Assembly: GCF_014636315.1 (NCBI RefSeq)
Contig: NZ_BMED01000002.1
Span: 310,001 to 374,000, forward strand
Source of the DNA: Parundibacterium terreum
GTDB taxonomy: Bacteria; Pseudomonadota; Gammaproteobacteria; Burkholderiales; Burkholderiaceae_D
DNA: 64,000 bases
Direction of reading: 5' to 3'
Positions 8,330 to 16,654 of the stretch are shown here, one piece after another. A model generated the notes under the pieces. The model did no database searches and was not told the origin of the DNA. It worked only from the letters and a program-made list of their open reading frames with translations. How positions within the stretch are numbered: the stretch's first letter is position 1; the number at the start of each line of letters is the position of its first letter. Both the position numbers and the translations under genes were made by a program.

Positions 8330-9661
8330 CTATTTCTCGAATCTGCCAATCTGCACTTCTTCGTAGCCGAGAAACTCGGCTGCGGGCTCGGGCTCCTGTT
8401 CTCCTTCTTTCTTGAAAGGCAGGAAGCGCAGCACCAGCAGCACTGGCAACGCAGACAAGAAAACCCAGATAAAGAAATTTTTATAGCCGAGCGCAAGCTG
8501 GATATCGCCGCTGATCATCTTGAACAATACGAAGCCAAGCTGCATGAAACCCGTTCCCAGCGCATAGTGCGCGGTCTGGTACTTGCCAACAGCAACCACC
8601 TGCATGATGAACAGGATCACGCCGACAAAACCGAAGCCGTAGCCGAACATCTCCGTACTCAAAGCAACGGCAATCAAGCCTATATTGCTGGGCAGGGTTG
8701 TGCTGAGAATCACGAATACGATATTCGGCAAATTCATTGCAAGAATCAGGTAAGGAAGCGCTTTTTTCAGGCCCAGCCAGGAAGTAAAGTAGCCGCCCAG
8801 CACGCTGCCGGTCAGGAAGGCAACCGTCCCGGCAGTGCCGTAAACGACACTGACTTCATCAGTGCTCAGCCCCAGGCCGCCCACGCTTCTCGGGTCACGT
8901 AAAAACAGCGGGCCTATCGTCTGTATCTGGCCCTCAGCGGCACGAAACAGGATGATGAAAAGTATGCACAGCCATATGCCCGGCTTCTTGAAGAAATCAA
9001 CGATCACTTTCCACAAGGTATAGAAGACGCTGCCCAGGCTTTCGCCGGCGACGACATTCTTTGTCCCCGGCAGCGCCCAGCTATGATACAGGCCGAGCAC
9101 CACCAGCAAGAAACCCAGCACGCCGAAAACCGCCACCCACGCATTCTTGACGCCTATGCTTTTTTCAAGATGCCCTGCCAGGTACAGCAAGCCGCCAAAC
9201 GAAAGAAATTTGGCAGCATTGAAGAACGCGCCTTGCCAGCCAGCATAAGCAGCCTGCTGTTTGTTGCTGAGGCTGGCAATATACAGGCCGTCCGCCGCAA
9301 TATCATGCGTGGCCGAAGCAATGGCGACCACTCCCAGCAAGCCTATGCTCAACGCAAAGTACACCGGAAGCTGCAGTGACAGAGCAACCAGACCTAAGCA
9401 ACATCCACCGACCAGTTGAAACATCACTACCAGCATCTTCTTGCTGCTGGCCCTTTCCAGAAAAGGGCTCCACAGAGACTTAAAGACCCAGGCAAACCCC
9501 AGCAGGCCGGTCCAGCGCGCGATCTGGTCATTCGGCACACCCAGGCTCTTGTACATCAGGCTGGCGATCAGCGCGACCGTATAAAACGGCAAACCTTGCG
9601 CCAGATACAGGGTTGGAACCCAGCTCATAGGATGTCGGATGGCAGTTTCTTTAGTTGTCAT
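8330..9661 (-). CDS. MFS transporter, AmpG-like, probable amino-sugar or muropeptide permease
   Basis: 443 residues with about twelve membrane helices. The N-terminus (S-W-V-P-T-L-Y-L-A-Q-G-L-P-F-Y) and the following W-T-G-L-L-G-F-A-W-V-F-K-S-L-W-S-P resemble AmpG-type carriers, which import anhydromuropeptides or GlcNAc-containing sugars. It is inside the amino-sugar operon between the ABC ATPase and nagX, so the likely cargo is GlcNAc, chitobiose or a peptidoglycan fragment. A G-rich tract GGGGGAC lies about 9 bases before the ATG. A sugar MFS carrier of the NagP kind is the alternative. The substrate is inferred from context. Confidence 0.8.
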   Translation of the reverse strand: MTTKETAIRHPMSWVPTLYLAQGLPFYTVALIASLMYKSLGVPNDQIARWTGLLGFAWVFKSLWSPFLERASSKKMLVVMFQLVGGCCLGLVALSLQLPVYFALSIGLLGVVAIASATHDIAADGLYIASLSNKQQAAYAGWQGAFFNAAKFLSFGGLLYLAGHLEKSIGVKNAWVAVFGVLGFLLVVLGLYHSWALPGTKNVVAGESLGSVFYTLWKVIVDFFKKPGIWLCILFIILFRAAEGQIQTIGPLFLRDPRSVGGLGLSTDEVSVVYGTAGTVAFLTGSVLGGYFTSWLGLKKALPYLILAMNLPNIVFVILSTTLPSNIGLIAVALSTEMFGYGFGFVGVILFIMQVVAVGKYQTAHYALGTGFMQLGFVLFKMISGDIQLALGYKNFFIWVFLSALPVLLVLRFLPFKKEGEQEPEPAAEFLGYEEVQIGRFEK

Positions 9662-9710
9662 GGAACGTGTCCCCCTGCTTCTGCTTATGTTGACTAATTA
9701 TGTTGAATGC

Positions 9711-10877
9711 TTATGCTGAATAAAATGGCTGGCTTGGTGCAGTCTGGCTTGAAACCGGTATTCTTTTGCAGGCTTTGCCGCTTGTATCAAACAAATGGCA
9801 ACGCTGCTGCTGTAACCTGGCGATAAAACGATCTCCTGCCTTCAGCATTGGTGCGTCCGTGCTCAGCTTGATGGCGATCATGGCGGGCTCGCCGGCCAAT
9901 TTTGCATAGACGATCACGGAATCACCCAGATGCTCCACCAGTTCGGCGCACATGACAATACCTGACATGCCAATACCTGCCGCGTCCACTTCGGATAAAG
10001 GGGAAATCGACATGTGCTCGGCACGTATGCCCAATGTCAAGCCGTCGCCAGGCTTGATCCCCAGTGCTGAAACCGCCAGCGTCATGATGCTGGCATCAGC
10101 CAGCCGCAAGCTGACTTCATTATCTGCAACAGCCACAGCTTCGGCCTTCAGGAAATTCATTTTCGGCGCACCGAGGAAGCCCGCAACGAACTGGTTGCCT
10201 GGATTATCGTAGAGATCCAGTGGAGTGCCTACCTGCTCTATCCTGCCCGCATTGAAGACGACGATGCGCTCGCCCAAAGTCATCGCCTCTACCTGATCAT
10301 GCGTGACATAGATCATCGTGGTTTTCAGCTCCTGATGCAGGCGGCTGAGTTCTATGCGCATTTGCACACGCAGGCTGGCATCCAGGTTGGACAACGGTTC
10401 ATCGAACAGGAATACTGCAGGCTTGCGGACTATCGCCCGCCCTATCGCAACCCGCTGCCGCTGGCCACCGGACAGGTCCTTGGGCTTGCGTTGCAGCAGG
10501 TGGCTGATCTGCAGGATAGCCGCAGCCTGTTGCACCGCATCGTCCACCTGCTGCCGCTTCATGCCGGCCAGCTTCAGGCTGAATGCCATGTTTTCATACA
10601 CCGACATATGCGGATACAACGCATAGGACTGGAACACCATCGCCAGGCCGCGCTTGGCCGGGGCAATATCATTGGCCAGCGTGTCGCCGATATGCAGCTC
10701 ACCGGCTGTGATATCTTCCAGGCCCGCGATCATGCGCAGCAGCGTCGATTTGCCGCAGCCGGATGGGCCGACAAAAACGACAAACTCCCCGTCTGCGATA
10801 TCCAGATCGATGCCGTGGATGATCCTGGCATGGTCGCCATAGTCCTTGACGATACCGGTCAGTTTAACTTGCGACAT
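9711..10877 (-). CDS. Sugar ABC transporter ATP-binding protein (UgpC/MsmK/MalK type)
   Basis: 388 residues. The Walker A motif GPSGCGKST is at 37-45, Q-loop near Q83, signature LSGGQRQR at 135-142, Walker B FLFDEP at 156-161 and D-loop SNLDA just after. A C-terminal OB-like regulatory domain (about 240-370) is typical of MalK/UgpC proteins that energise CUT1 importers. It lies 49 bases downstream of the GH3 gene and in the same direction as the binding protein and two permeases, so the importer is complete. MsmK-type ATPases can serve several importers; sole use by this system is not shown. Confidence 0.93.
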   Translation of the reverse strand: MSQVKLTGIVKDYGDHARIIHGIDLDIADGEFVVFVGPSGCGKSTLLRMIAGLEDITAGELHIGDTLANDIAPAKRGLAMVFQSYALYPHMSVYENMAFSLKLAGMKRQQVDDAVQQAAAILQISHLLQRKPKDLSGGQRQRVAIGRAIVRKPAVFLFDEPLSNLDASLRVQMRIELSRLHQELKTTMIYVTHDQVEAMTLGERIVVFNAGRIEQVGTPLDLYDNPGNQFVAGFLGAPKMNFLKAEAVAVADNEVSLRLADASIMTLAVSALGIKPGDGLTLGIRAEHMSISPLSEVDAAGIGMSGIVMCAELVEHLGDSVIVYAKLAGEPAMIAIKLSTDAPMLKAGDRFIARLQQQRCHLFDTSGKACKRIPVSSQTAPSQPFYSA

Positions 10878-10926
10878 GTTGGCGGCTTAGTGTAGTGAGC
10901 ATTTTCTGTCTATGAATTACGTTTTT

Positions 10927-12462
10927 TTAAGCCGTCATATCCTGGAAACTCTGGACCGGAAGCTGTCCTTCCGCCTTTAACTCGCCAGCAAACCAGGCCG
11001 CAGCAGCCTCCAGCGCCGGGCCGGAAAAACCATAGGTGATCAACGCAGGCGCCTGGATATCCAGCGACTGGAACGGGTTCCACAAAACCAGGTGCAGGTC
11101 CGGTTTCCATGTGCGGCGCACCTGCTCGCTGTAGCGCAGGCGTATGGTTGACGCAAGTATCACCAGGCGACCGTCATCCGGCAAGCTGCTCCAGTCGAAA
11201 TCATCCATTTTCTCAAATGTGACCGTGTCCACGTCATATACGCGGCTCAGCATTGCCGCTACTTTCTCGGCCGGGATACCGGCTTCCGACACACCGTCAC
11301 TGACTACGTTGCCGCTCGTCACCAGGCGAATCTTGCTGCCGGGCGCAGGAGCGGATGCGTTCTTGTAAGTAGTCAGGCCACTGCTCCAGGCGCGCACCAT
11401 CAGGGCCTGATCTTGCGCTTCAGTTTGATAAGCTACCGGGGCGCAAGGATATTGCTGCGCCAGCCGGGCGACACGCGCCAGACGCTGTTCCAGGCCGGCC
11501 TGATCAATCTCCCCGGCTTCTATCGCTGCAGTCAGCGCATCCAGGGTTTCCCGCTGTGTTTCTCTGGTGCCCAGCGCCATCACCATATCCGCACCAGCGG
11601 CCAGTGCAATCACCGCGGCCTTGCCTACGCCATAGTGGCCGGCGATCGCGTGCATGTCCATGCCATCGGTAATGACGACACCCTGGTAATTCCATTCATC
11701 GCGCAAAATACCGGTCAGGATTTTTTTGGACATGGTCGCCGGATAATCCGGATCCAGTGCCGGGTAGATGATATGCGCGCTCATCATCGCCGGTGCATTG
11801 CCCGCTGCCTGCCTGAACGGCGACAGTTCCAGCGCATCCAGTTTGGCGCGGGATTTGGCTACCGTAGGTAAATCCCGGTGCGAATCCACATTGGTGTCGC
11901 CATGCCCGGGGAAATGCTTGACACAACAGGCCACGCCTTCCGACAGGCTGCCTTCCATCCAGGCCAATGCCAGTGCAGTGGCCTTGTCCGGATCGGCGCC
12001 GAAAGAACGCTCCGAGATGACGGGATTATCCACATTATTGTTCAGGTCCAGCACAGGCGCAAAGTTCCAGTTAAAGCCCAGCGACTTGACAGCACGCGCA
12101 ACTGCCGCCCCCACTTCGCGGCACAAGGCTGTATCATTGCTGGCCCCCAGCGACATCGCCGCGGGCGGCTGCGGCACCCAGGTCGCGCGCACCACGGCGC
12201 CGCCTTCCTGATCTATGCCGATCAGCGAATCCGGCCCCATCACGGCGCGCAGGTCGGCGGTGAATTTGGACAATTGCTGCGCATCGACCATGTTCTGGCG
12301 GAACAGACAAACCGCACGGATGTGGTTATCTCGCAGGAAGGCCGCAGTATCGGCGTCCAGCGAAGTGCCCGGCATGCGTATCATGATGGACTGCCCGGCG
12401 ATTTTTCTCGCATCCTCGCGTGCATCCAGTTTCTTGCTTTGTTCATTGATGTTCTGACTCAT
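10927..12462 (-). CDS. nagZ: Glycoside hydrolase family 3 beta-N-acetylglucosaminidase (NagZ-like)
   Basis: 511 residues. It carries the GH3 glucosaminidase motif KHFPGHGDTNVDSH (182-195), in which D193 and H195 are the expected acid/base dyad, and a probable nucleophile D266 in ITDGMDM. No signal peptide is visible, so hydrolysis should occur in the cytoplasm, releasing GlcNAc from chitobiose or muropeptides. About 150-170 residues follow the barrel; gammaproteobacterial single-domain NagZ is only about 340 residues, so this is the longer two-domain form. The ATG overlaps the stop of the upstream permease as ATGA (12459-12462), which settles the start although the frame is open to 12747. Confidence 0.9.
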   Translation of the reverse strand: MSQNINEQSKKLDAREDARKIAGQSIMIRMPGTSLDADTAAFLRDNHIRAVCLFRQNMVDAQQLSKFTADLRAVMGPDSLIGIDQEGGAVVRATWVPQPPAAMSLGASNDTALCREVGAAVARAVKSLGFNWNFAPVLDLNNNVDNPVISERSFGADPDKATALALAWMEGSLSEGVACCVKHFPGHGDTNVDSHRDLPTVAKSRAKLDALELSPFRQAAGNAPAMMSAHIIYPALDPDYPATMSKKILTGILRDEWNYQGVVITDGMDMHAIAGHYGVGKAAVIALAAGADMVMALGTRETQRETLDALTAAIEAGEIDQAGLEQRLARVARLAQQYPCAPVAYQTEAQDQALMVRAWSSGLTTYKNASAPAPGSKIRLVTSGNVVSDGVSEAGIPAEKVAAMLSRVYDVDTVTFEKMDDFDWSSLPDDGRLVILASTIRLRYSEQVRRTWKPDLHLVLWNPFQSLDIQAPALITYGFSGPALEAAAAWFAGELKAEGQLPVQSFQDMTA

Positions 12463-13289
12463 TTCACTGCTCCGTCCATGCCGCGCATAAAAAAGCGCTG
12501 GGTAAATAAAAAGGCAACCAGTATCGGGGCCACCGTTAATATTGTTCCGGCAGCGATCACGCGGGTGCTGCTGCCGTATGTGCCGCGCAGGTAAAGCACA
12601 CCTGCCGACAGCGGAAAGTCTTCCGGCTTGCTGATCACGATGGAAGGCCAGATGTATTCGTTCCATGCCTCCACCGCCGACAGGATGCCGACCGTCGCCA
12701 GCCACGGTGTAATCAGGGGCAAGACGATCTTCGCAAAGATGATCCATTCGGAGGCGCCATCCACCCTCGCCGCATCGATCAAATCCTGCGGCACCTCATC
12801 AAAGGCCTGCTTCAACAACAATATGGATACTGCGGTCACCACATTGGGCAAGATCACGCCGGTATAGGTATTGACCAGGCCTATCTTGGTCATCGTAATG
12901 AAGTTGACCAGGAAATTGACTTCAGACGGCAATATCATCGTGGCCAGGATCAGGCCGAACACCAGCTTGCTGCCGGTGAAACGCATGCGCGACAAGGGAT
13001 AGGCTGCCAGCGAGCACAGCAGCAATTTCCAGATCACGGTGGACAGCGTGATCAGCAGTGAATTCTCGTAGAACGCCAGGATGGGAATGACACGGAATAC
13101 CTCGGTGAAATTCTCCAGCGAAACCGCCTGCGGCCAGAAGCTGGGCGGAAATTCGAAGATGTTTCCTTCGGTAGAAATCGCCACGACCAGCGTCCACCAG
13201 AACGGGAACACGCACAATATCGCCAGCGCCAGCAATACCAGGTATTGAAGCAGGACGCGCGGCAGTTTGTGCAGGGAGCTCGTGTTCAT
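12459..13289 (-). CDS. Sugar ABC transporter permease, MalG type
   Basis: 276 residues with six predicted membrane helices, beginning L-P-R-V-L-L-Q-Y-L-V-L-L-A-L-A. The cytoplasmic EAA loop reads DLIDAARVDGASEWIIFAKI and contacts the ATPase. I start at ATG 13289 because it overlaps the previous stop as ATGA; an in-frame ATG at 13319 would overlap the previous gene by 34 bases. It is the second integral membrane half of the CUT1 importer encoded here. Confidence 0.92.
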   Translation of the reverse strand: MNTSSLHKLPRVLLQYLVLLALAILCVFPFWWTLVVAISTEGNIFEFPPSFWPQAVSLENFTEVFRVIPILAFYENSLLITLSTVIWKLLLCSLAAYPLSRMRFTGSKLVFGLILATMILPSEVNFLVNFITMTKIGLVNTYTGVILPNVVTAVSILLLKQAFDEVPQDLIDAARVDGASEWIIFAKIVLPLITPWLATVGILSAVEAWNEYIWPSIVISKPEDFPLSAGVLYLRGTYGSSTRVIAAGTILTVAPILVAFLFTQRFFMRGMDGAVK

Positions 13290-14155
13290 CGGTGTTTTGG
13301 CCTGAGATAGCGCAGGCATGCAACAGCGATGCCTATGCAGAATACAGAAACCACGAAGCTGGCAGCCAGTCCGCGTGGCAGCTTCAAATGCTTCAGGCCC
13401 TGGTCATAGGCGTAATACAGTGCGGTAAAGGTAGAATTCATCGGCCCGCCCTGAGTCAGTACATCGACTTCCTGGTAAGCCTTCAGCGCTGCCAGCACCG
13501 ACATGATGGTGCATACCATGATAGTCGGATATAGCATGGGCACCGTGATCTTCCAGAAGCGCTGCCACAGGTTGGCGCCGTCCAGCACTGCCGCTTCCTG
13601 CATCTCTGCCGGTATCGATTGCAAGGCCGCCAGGTACATCACCATATACCAGCCCAGCCCGCGCCACAGGGAAACAAACATGATGGCAAATAGCGCAATC
13701 GCATCATCGGATAGCCAGCCTACCGGATCACTGATCGCATGCAGCTTCAGCAAGACGTAATTCAGCGTTCCCTGCTCATGAAACATGAATCCCCACATGA
13801 TGCCGACTACCGCAACGGTAGTCACAACCGGTACGTAATAAGCGGCGCGGAACAGGCGTATGCCCGGCAGTTGATTGTTCACCAAGACCGCCAGCGTGAT
13901 CGCCCCTAACTGGGTGAACGGCACGATCAACAGGAACAGCAGGGAATTCTTCAGGCCCGTCAGGAACATGTCGTTGCCGAAGATGTAGCGAAAATTGTCC
14001 AGGCCCACCCAGTGCGTAGGGCGCACCAGGCTGAAATCGGTAAAGGTCAGGTAAGAGCCGAAGAGTACCGGCCAAAACGAAAACATGGCCAGCAGCACCA
14101 GCGCCGGAGCAAGGAAAACATAGGCCAGCAAGCCGTGTTTGCGCCAGATGCTCAT
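13286..14155 (-). CDS. Sugar ABC transporter permease, MalF type
   Basis: 289 residues, six membrane helices. The N-terminus (L-L-A-Y-V-F-L-A-P-A-L-V-L-L) and the EAA loop E-M-Q-E-A-A-V-L-D-G-A-N-L-W-Q-R-F are typical of MalF/UgpA-like CUT1 permeases. It lacks the long periplasmic loop of enterobacterial MalF, as is usual for this short subtype. ATG 14155 overlaps the stop of the binding-protein gene in an ATGA junction, and its own stop overlaps the next permease in the same way. Confidence 0.92.
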   Translation of the reverse strand: MSIWRKHGLLAYVFLAPALVLLAMFSFWPVLFGSYLTFTDFSLVRPTHWVGLDNFRYIFGNDMFLTGLKNSLLFLLIVPFTQLGAITLAVLVNNQLPGIRLFRAAYYVPVVTTVAVVGIMWGFMFHEQGTLNYVLLKLHAISDPVGWLSDDAIALFAIMFVSLWRGLGWYMVMYLAALQSIPAEMQEAAVLDGANLWQRFWKITVPMLYPTIMVCTIMSVLAALKAYQEVDVLTQGGPMNSTFTALYYAYDQGLKHLKLPRGLAASFVVSVFCIGIAVACLRYLRPKHR

Positions 14156-15459
14156 AGCGGCTTCGCCAGTTTTTTGTTCCAGATGACAACCGCCTCATCC
14201 AGCGCCTGCTTGATATCCTTCTTGCCCGTCATGCCGGCTTCGACCGCCTTGACCAGGAAGCGCCGCAGTTCATCGTAATCGTCGATACCGGCCACATACA
14301 GGCTACGCGAATTTTCCATAGACCCTGCAGCAACAGCCTGCGCTTGTTCCGCGGCGCCAGCCTGTGCAGGCAACTGCAGAAAATGCGGGTCAGCCAGCGC
14401 CTTCACCGTGGTCGGCATCACATTGGCAATCTTGGCAAATTCCAGTTGATTCTCGTCATTGGTCAGGAACTGGGCAAACCTGGCTATCGCCGGCAATGAT
14501 TGCGCAGGTACACCTTTGGGCACGGCGAAATTGAACATCCATCCGCCGTCACCTATGCCGGTGGGCCCAGGCGGAGCTGGAAATACGCCGGTTACTGCAT
14601 AAATTTCTTTGGAGTCTGCCTGTATGCGCCTTAATGCGGTGGGCGCACTGACCATCATTCCCAGGCGCCCTCCCAGATAGGCATCCACCACTGCCGGGAA
14701 ATTATCCTCTGCAAACAGCTTATCCTTCAGGAAGCCGTTCGCTTTATAGGTATCTGCCAGCTTTTGTATCAGTGCAACGTGCGCCGGCGAATTGAATACC
14801 GCCCTGCCATCCTTTATCAGCAGCAAGCCTTGCTGCATCAGGAAGCCATCTATCTTGCCCAACGCAGGCGCATAGCCTGCCTTGCCTGTCCTGGCTGCGA
14901 TCTGCCGGGCATAAGCCAATATCTCATCCATATTGCGCGGCGCGCGCTGCAAACCTGCCGCCGCCAATATCTTGCTGTTATAGGCGATGACATTCACGTT
15001 GCTGTAGTGCGGAAAACCGTAAAGGTGGCCGCGAAAACTCATGTCGTCCAGCGCACCTTTGGTATAGATGGCGCGATTGCCTATCAACGCGTCTACCGGC
15101 TCTATCAGCCCGTCACGCGCAAACTCCTCGGCCCAGGGCACGCTCAGGTTGACCAGCGAGGGCGGTGTACCGGCAGCAATGGCGGCAATCAGCTTCAACT
15201 GCAGGATGTCCCACGGGAAATCTACCCACTCCAGCTTGACGCCGGGATTTTGTGCCTCGTATTTTTTTACCAGTTGCTGAAAGTAAGGAATGAACTTGGG
15301 CTTCAGGCTCATGGTCCAGAATTCGATTTTCTGCACACTCGCCTGTGCATGCGCTGGCACAGGCGCCGCACTGACGCTGAAAGGCAGCATGCTCAATACA
15401 GCAAAAGCTGTGCTGAGGCATGCTGCCGATACCAGGGTCTTCAGTGTGGAATGCCGCAT
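14152..15459 (-). CDS. Sugar ABC transporter substrate-binding protein (family 1)
   Basis: 435 residues. I start at ATG 15459 (MRHSTLKTLVSAACL), which gives a clean signal peptide ending near S-V-S-A-A; the frame is open to 15510 but the extra residues are not signal-like. The mature protein begins V-Q-K-I-E-F-W-T-M-S and contains Y-E-A-Q-N-P-G-V-K-L-E-W-V-D and A-I-A-A-G-T-P-P-S-L-V-N-L, features of solute-binding family 1. It should capture GlcNAc, chitobiose or related oligosaccharides in the periplasm for the two permeases that follow. The specificity is inferred from the neighbours NagA, NagB-II, kinase and GH3 enzyme, a layout like Streptomyces NgcEFG. Confidence 0.9.
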   Translation of the reverse strand: MRHSTLKTLVSAACLSTAFAVLSMLPFSVSAAPVPAHAQASVQKIEFWTMSLKPKFIPYFQQLVKKYEAQNPGVKLEWVDFPWDILQLKLIAAIAAGTPPSLVNLSVPWAEEFARDGLIEPVDALIGNRAIYTKGALDDMSFRGHLYGFPHYSNVNVIAYNSKILAAAGLQRAPRNMDEILAYARQIAARTGKAGYAPALGKIDGFLMQQGLLLIKDGRAVFNSPAHVALIQKLADTYKANGFLKDKLFAEDNFPAVVDAYLGGRLGMMVSAPTALRRIQADSKEIYAVTGVFPAPPGPTGIGDGGWMFNFAVPKGVPAQSLPAIARFAQFLTNDENQLEFAKIANVMPTTVKALADPHFLQLPAQAGAAEQAQAVAAGSMENSRSLYVAGIDDYDELRRFLVKAVEAGMTGKKDIKQALDEAVVIWNKKLAKPL

Positions 15460-15487
15460 TGCGCGTCTTAAAATCAAATATCCGGTT

Positions 15488-15573
15488 AAAAAAAATGCTC
15501 CCCCTCGCATTCTTCATAAACATCGATATCGTTTTGCACGTATCGGCATCTACAAACATACCAGCGGGAGCAT
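15488..15573 (-). promoter_or_regulatory. Possible intra-operon attenuator or partial terminator
   Basis: On the minus strand ATGCTCCC (15573-15566) can pair with GGGAGCAT (15502-15495), which is followed by eight Ts (15495-15488). The loop is long (63 nt), so folding as a classical terminator is uncertain. It lies in the 172-base gap between nagB-II and the binding-protein gene, the largest break inside the operon. Confidence 0.4.
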
Positions 15574-15631
15574 CAGTTTCTCTACTACTTTTTATTGCTG
15601 CCTGACTTATTATTACTGCCTTATTGCCAGC

Positions 15632-16654
15632 TCAACTAGTCTTGGTGACCTTGCTGAGATGGCGCGGCTTGTCCGGATCAAGACCCCGTGCAATCGCCAA
15701 ATTGGCAGCCATCACATAGAAGGCCTGGATTGCGACAATCGGATCCAGATCCGGTGTCGCTGCGGTAGGCAGGGTCAGGTTACGCTCCTTGACATCCACC
15801 GGTGCCGCCAGCAATACATTCGCACCGCGTCCACGCATTTCTTCTGCCAGCTTGATCAGGCCTGCCTGTGCCGGACCGCGGGTTGCGAAAATCAGCAAAG
15901 GATAGCCATCGTCGATCAAGGCCATGGGGCCGTGCTTGATCTCGGCGCCACTGAATGCCTCGGCCTGGATGACCGAGGTTTCCTTGAATTTCAATGCCGA
16001 TTCCAGCGCCACAGGGAAGCTGATGCCGCGCCCTACCACCATGATCCTGGATGCAGGGGTCAATACTTCCAGCGCATTGGACCAGTCGGTACGAGTGGCA
16101 GCCTCCAGCGCTTCAGGCAGCATTTCTATCGCGCTGAGGAAGTCTGCGTCATTCTGCCAATTACCCGCCAGGCGCGCACCCGCAACCAGCGAGGTAATGA
16201 AACTCTTGGTTGCTGCCACGCTCAACTCCGGGCCGGCATGCAGGGGCAAGGTCCACTCAGCGCTTTGCGCCAGCGGCGAATTGGCATCATTGACCAGCGC
16301 CACTGTAGCGGCACCGCCCTGGCGGAAATAGCGTATCGGCTCTATCACGTCCGGACTCTGGCCGGACTGCGAAATTGCAATCGCCAACGCATTCTGGGCC
16401 AGCAACGGAGACTTGTTCAGCGTCACCAGGGACATCGGCAACGAGGCCACAATGCGCCCCAGCCTTGCCATGATCAGGTAGGCGGCATAGTTGGCCGCAT
16501 GGTCGGAGCTGCCGCGCGCGACTGTCAGTACGGATGTAGGAGGATTGTCCCTGAGGGTACGACCTAGCTCGGCATAGCGCTCGCGTTCCTGGGTTAATTG
16601 CTGTGCTACAAACTCGGCGGAAGAGCAAGCTTCTTTAAGCATTTGCGAGGTCAA
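15632..16654 (-). CDS. nagB-II: Glucosamine-6-phosphate deaminase NagB-II (SIS-domain type)
   Basis: 340 residues with two SIS domains, resembling the isomerase half of GlmS. Recognisable motifs are V-A-R-G-S-S-D-H-A, A-I-S-Q-S-G-Q-S-P-D, A-A-T-K-S-F-I-T-S-L and F-S-G-A-E-I-K-H-G-P-M-A-L-I. NagB-II enzymes convert glucosamine-6-phosphate to fructose-6-phosphate plus ammonia and are not homologous to E. coli NagB. The start is TTG 16654, six bases after GGAG; the nearest ATG (16642) is too far from that site. The 5' end overlaps nagA by 20 bases. With nagA and the kinase it completes GlcNAc catabolism. Confidence 0.9.
   Translation of the reverse strand: MTSQMLKEACSSAEFVAQQLTQERERYAELGRTLRDNPPTSVLTVARGSSDHAANYAAYLIMARLGRIVASLPMSLVTLNKSPLLAQNALAIAISQSGQSPDVIEPIRYFRQGGAATVALVNDANSPLAQSAEWTLPLHAGPELSVAATKSFITSLVAGARLAGNWQNDADFLSAIEMLPEALEAATRTDWSNALEVLTPASRIMVVGRGISFPVALESALKFKETSVIQAEAFSGAEIKHGPMALIDDGYPLLIFATRGPAQAGLIKLAEEMRGRGANVLLAAPVDVKERNLTLPTAATPDLDPIVAIQAFYVMAANLAIARGLDPDKPRHLSKVTKTS

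Noticed and set aside
10927..12747. Longer 606-codon version of the GH3 gene
   Set aside because: The first 95 residues are out-of-frame permease sequence; ATGA coupling fixes the start at 12462.
15290..16567. 425-codon plus-strand frame opposite nagB-II
   Set aside because: Antisense to a conserved enzyme; composition is typical of shadow translation.
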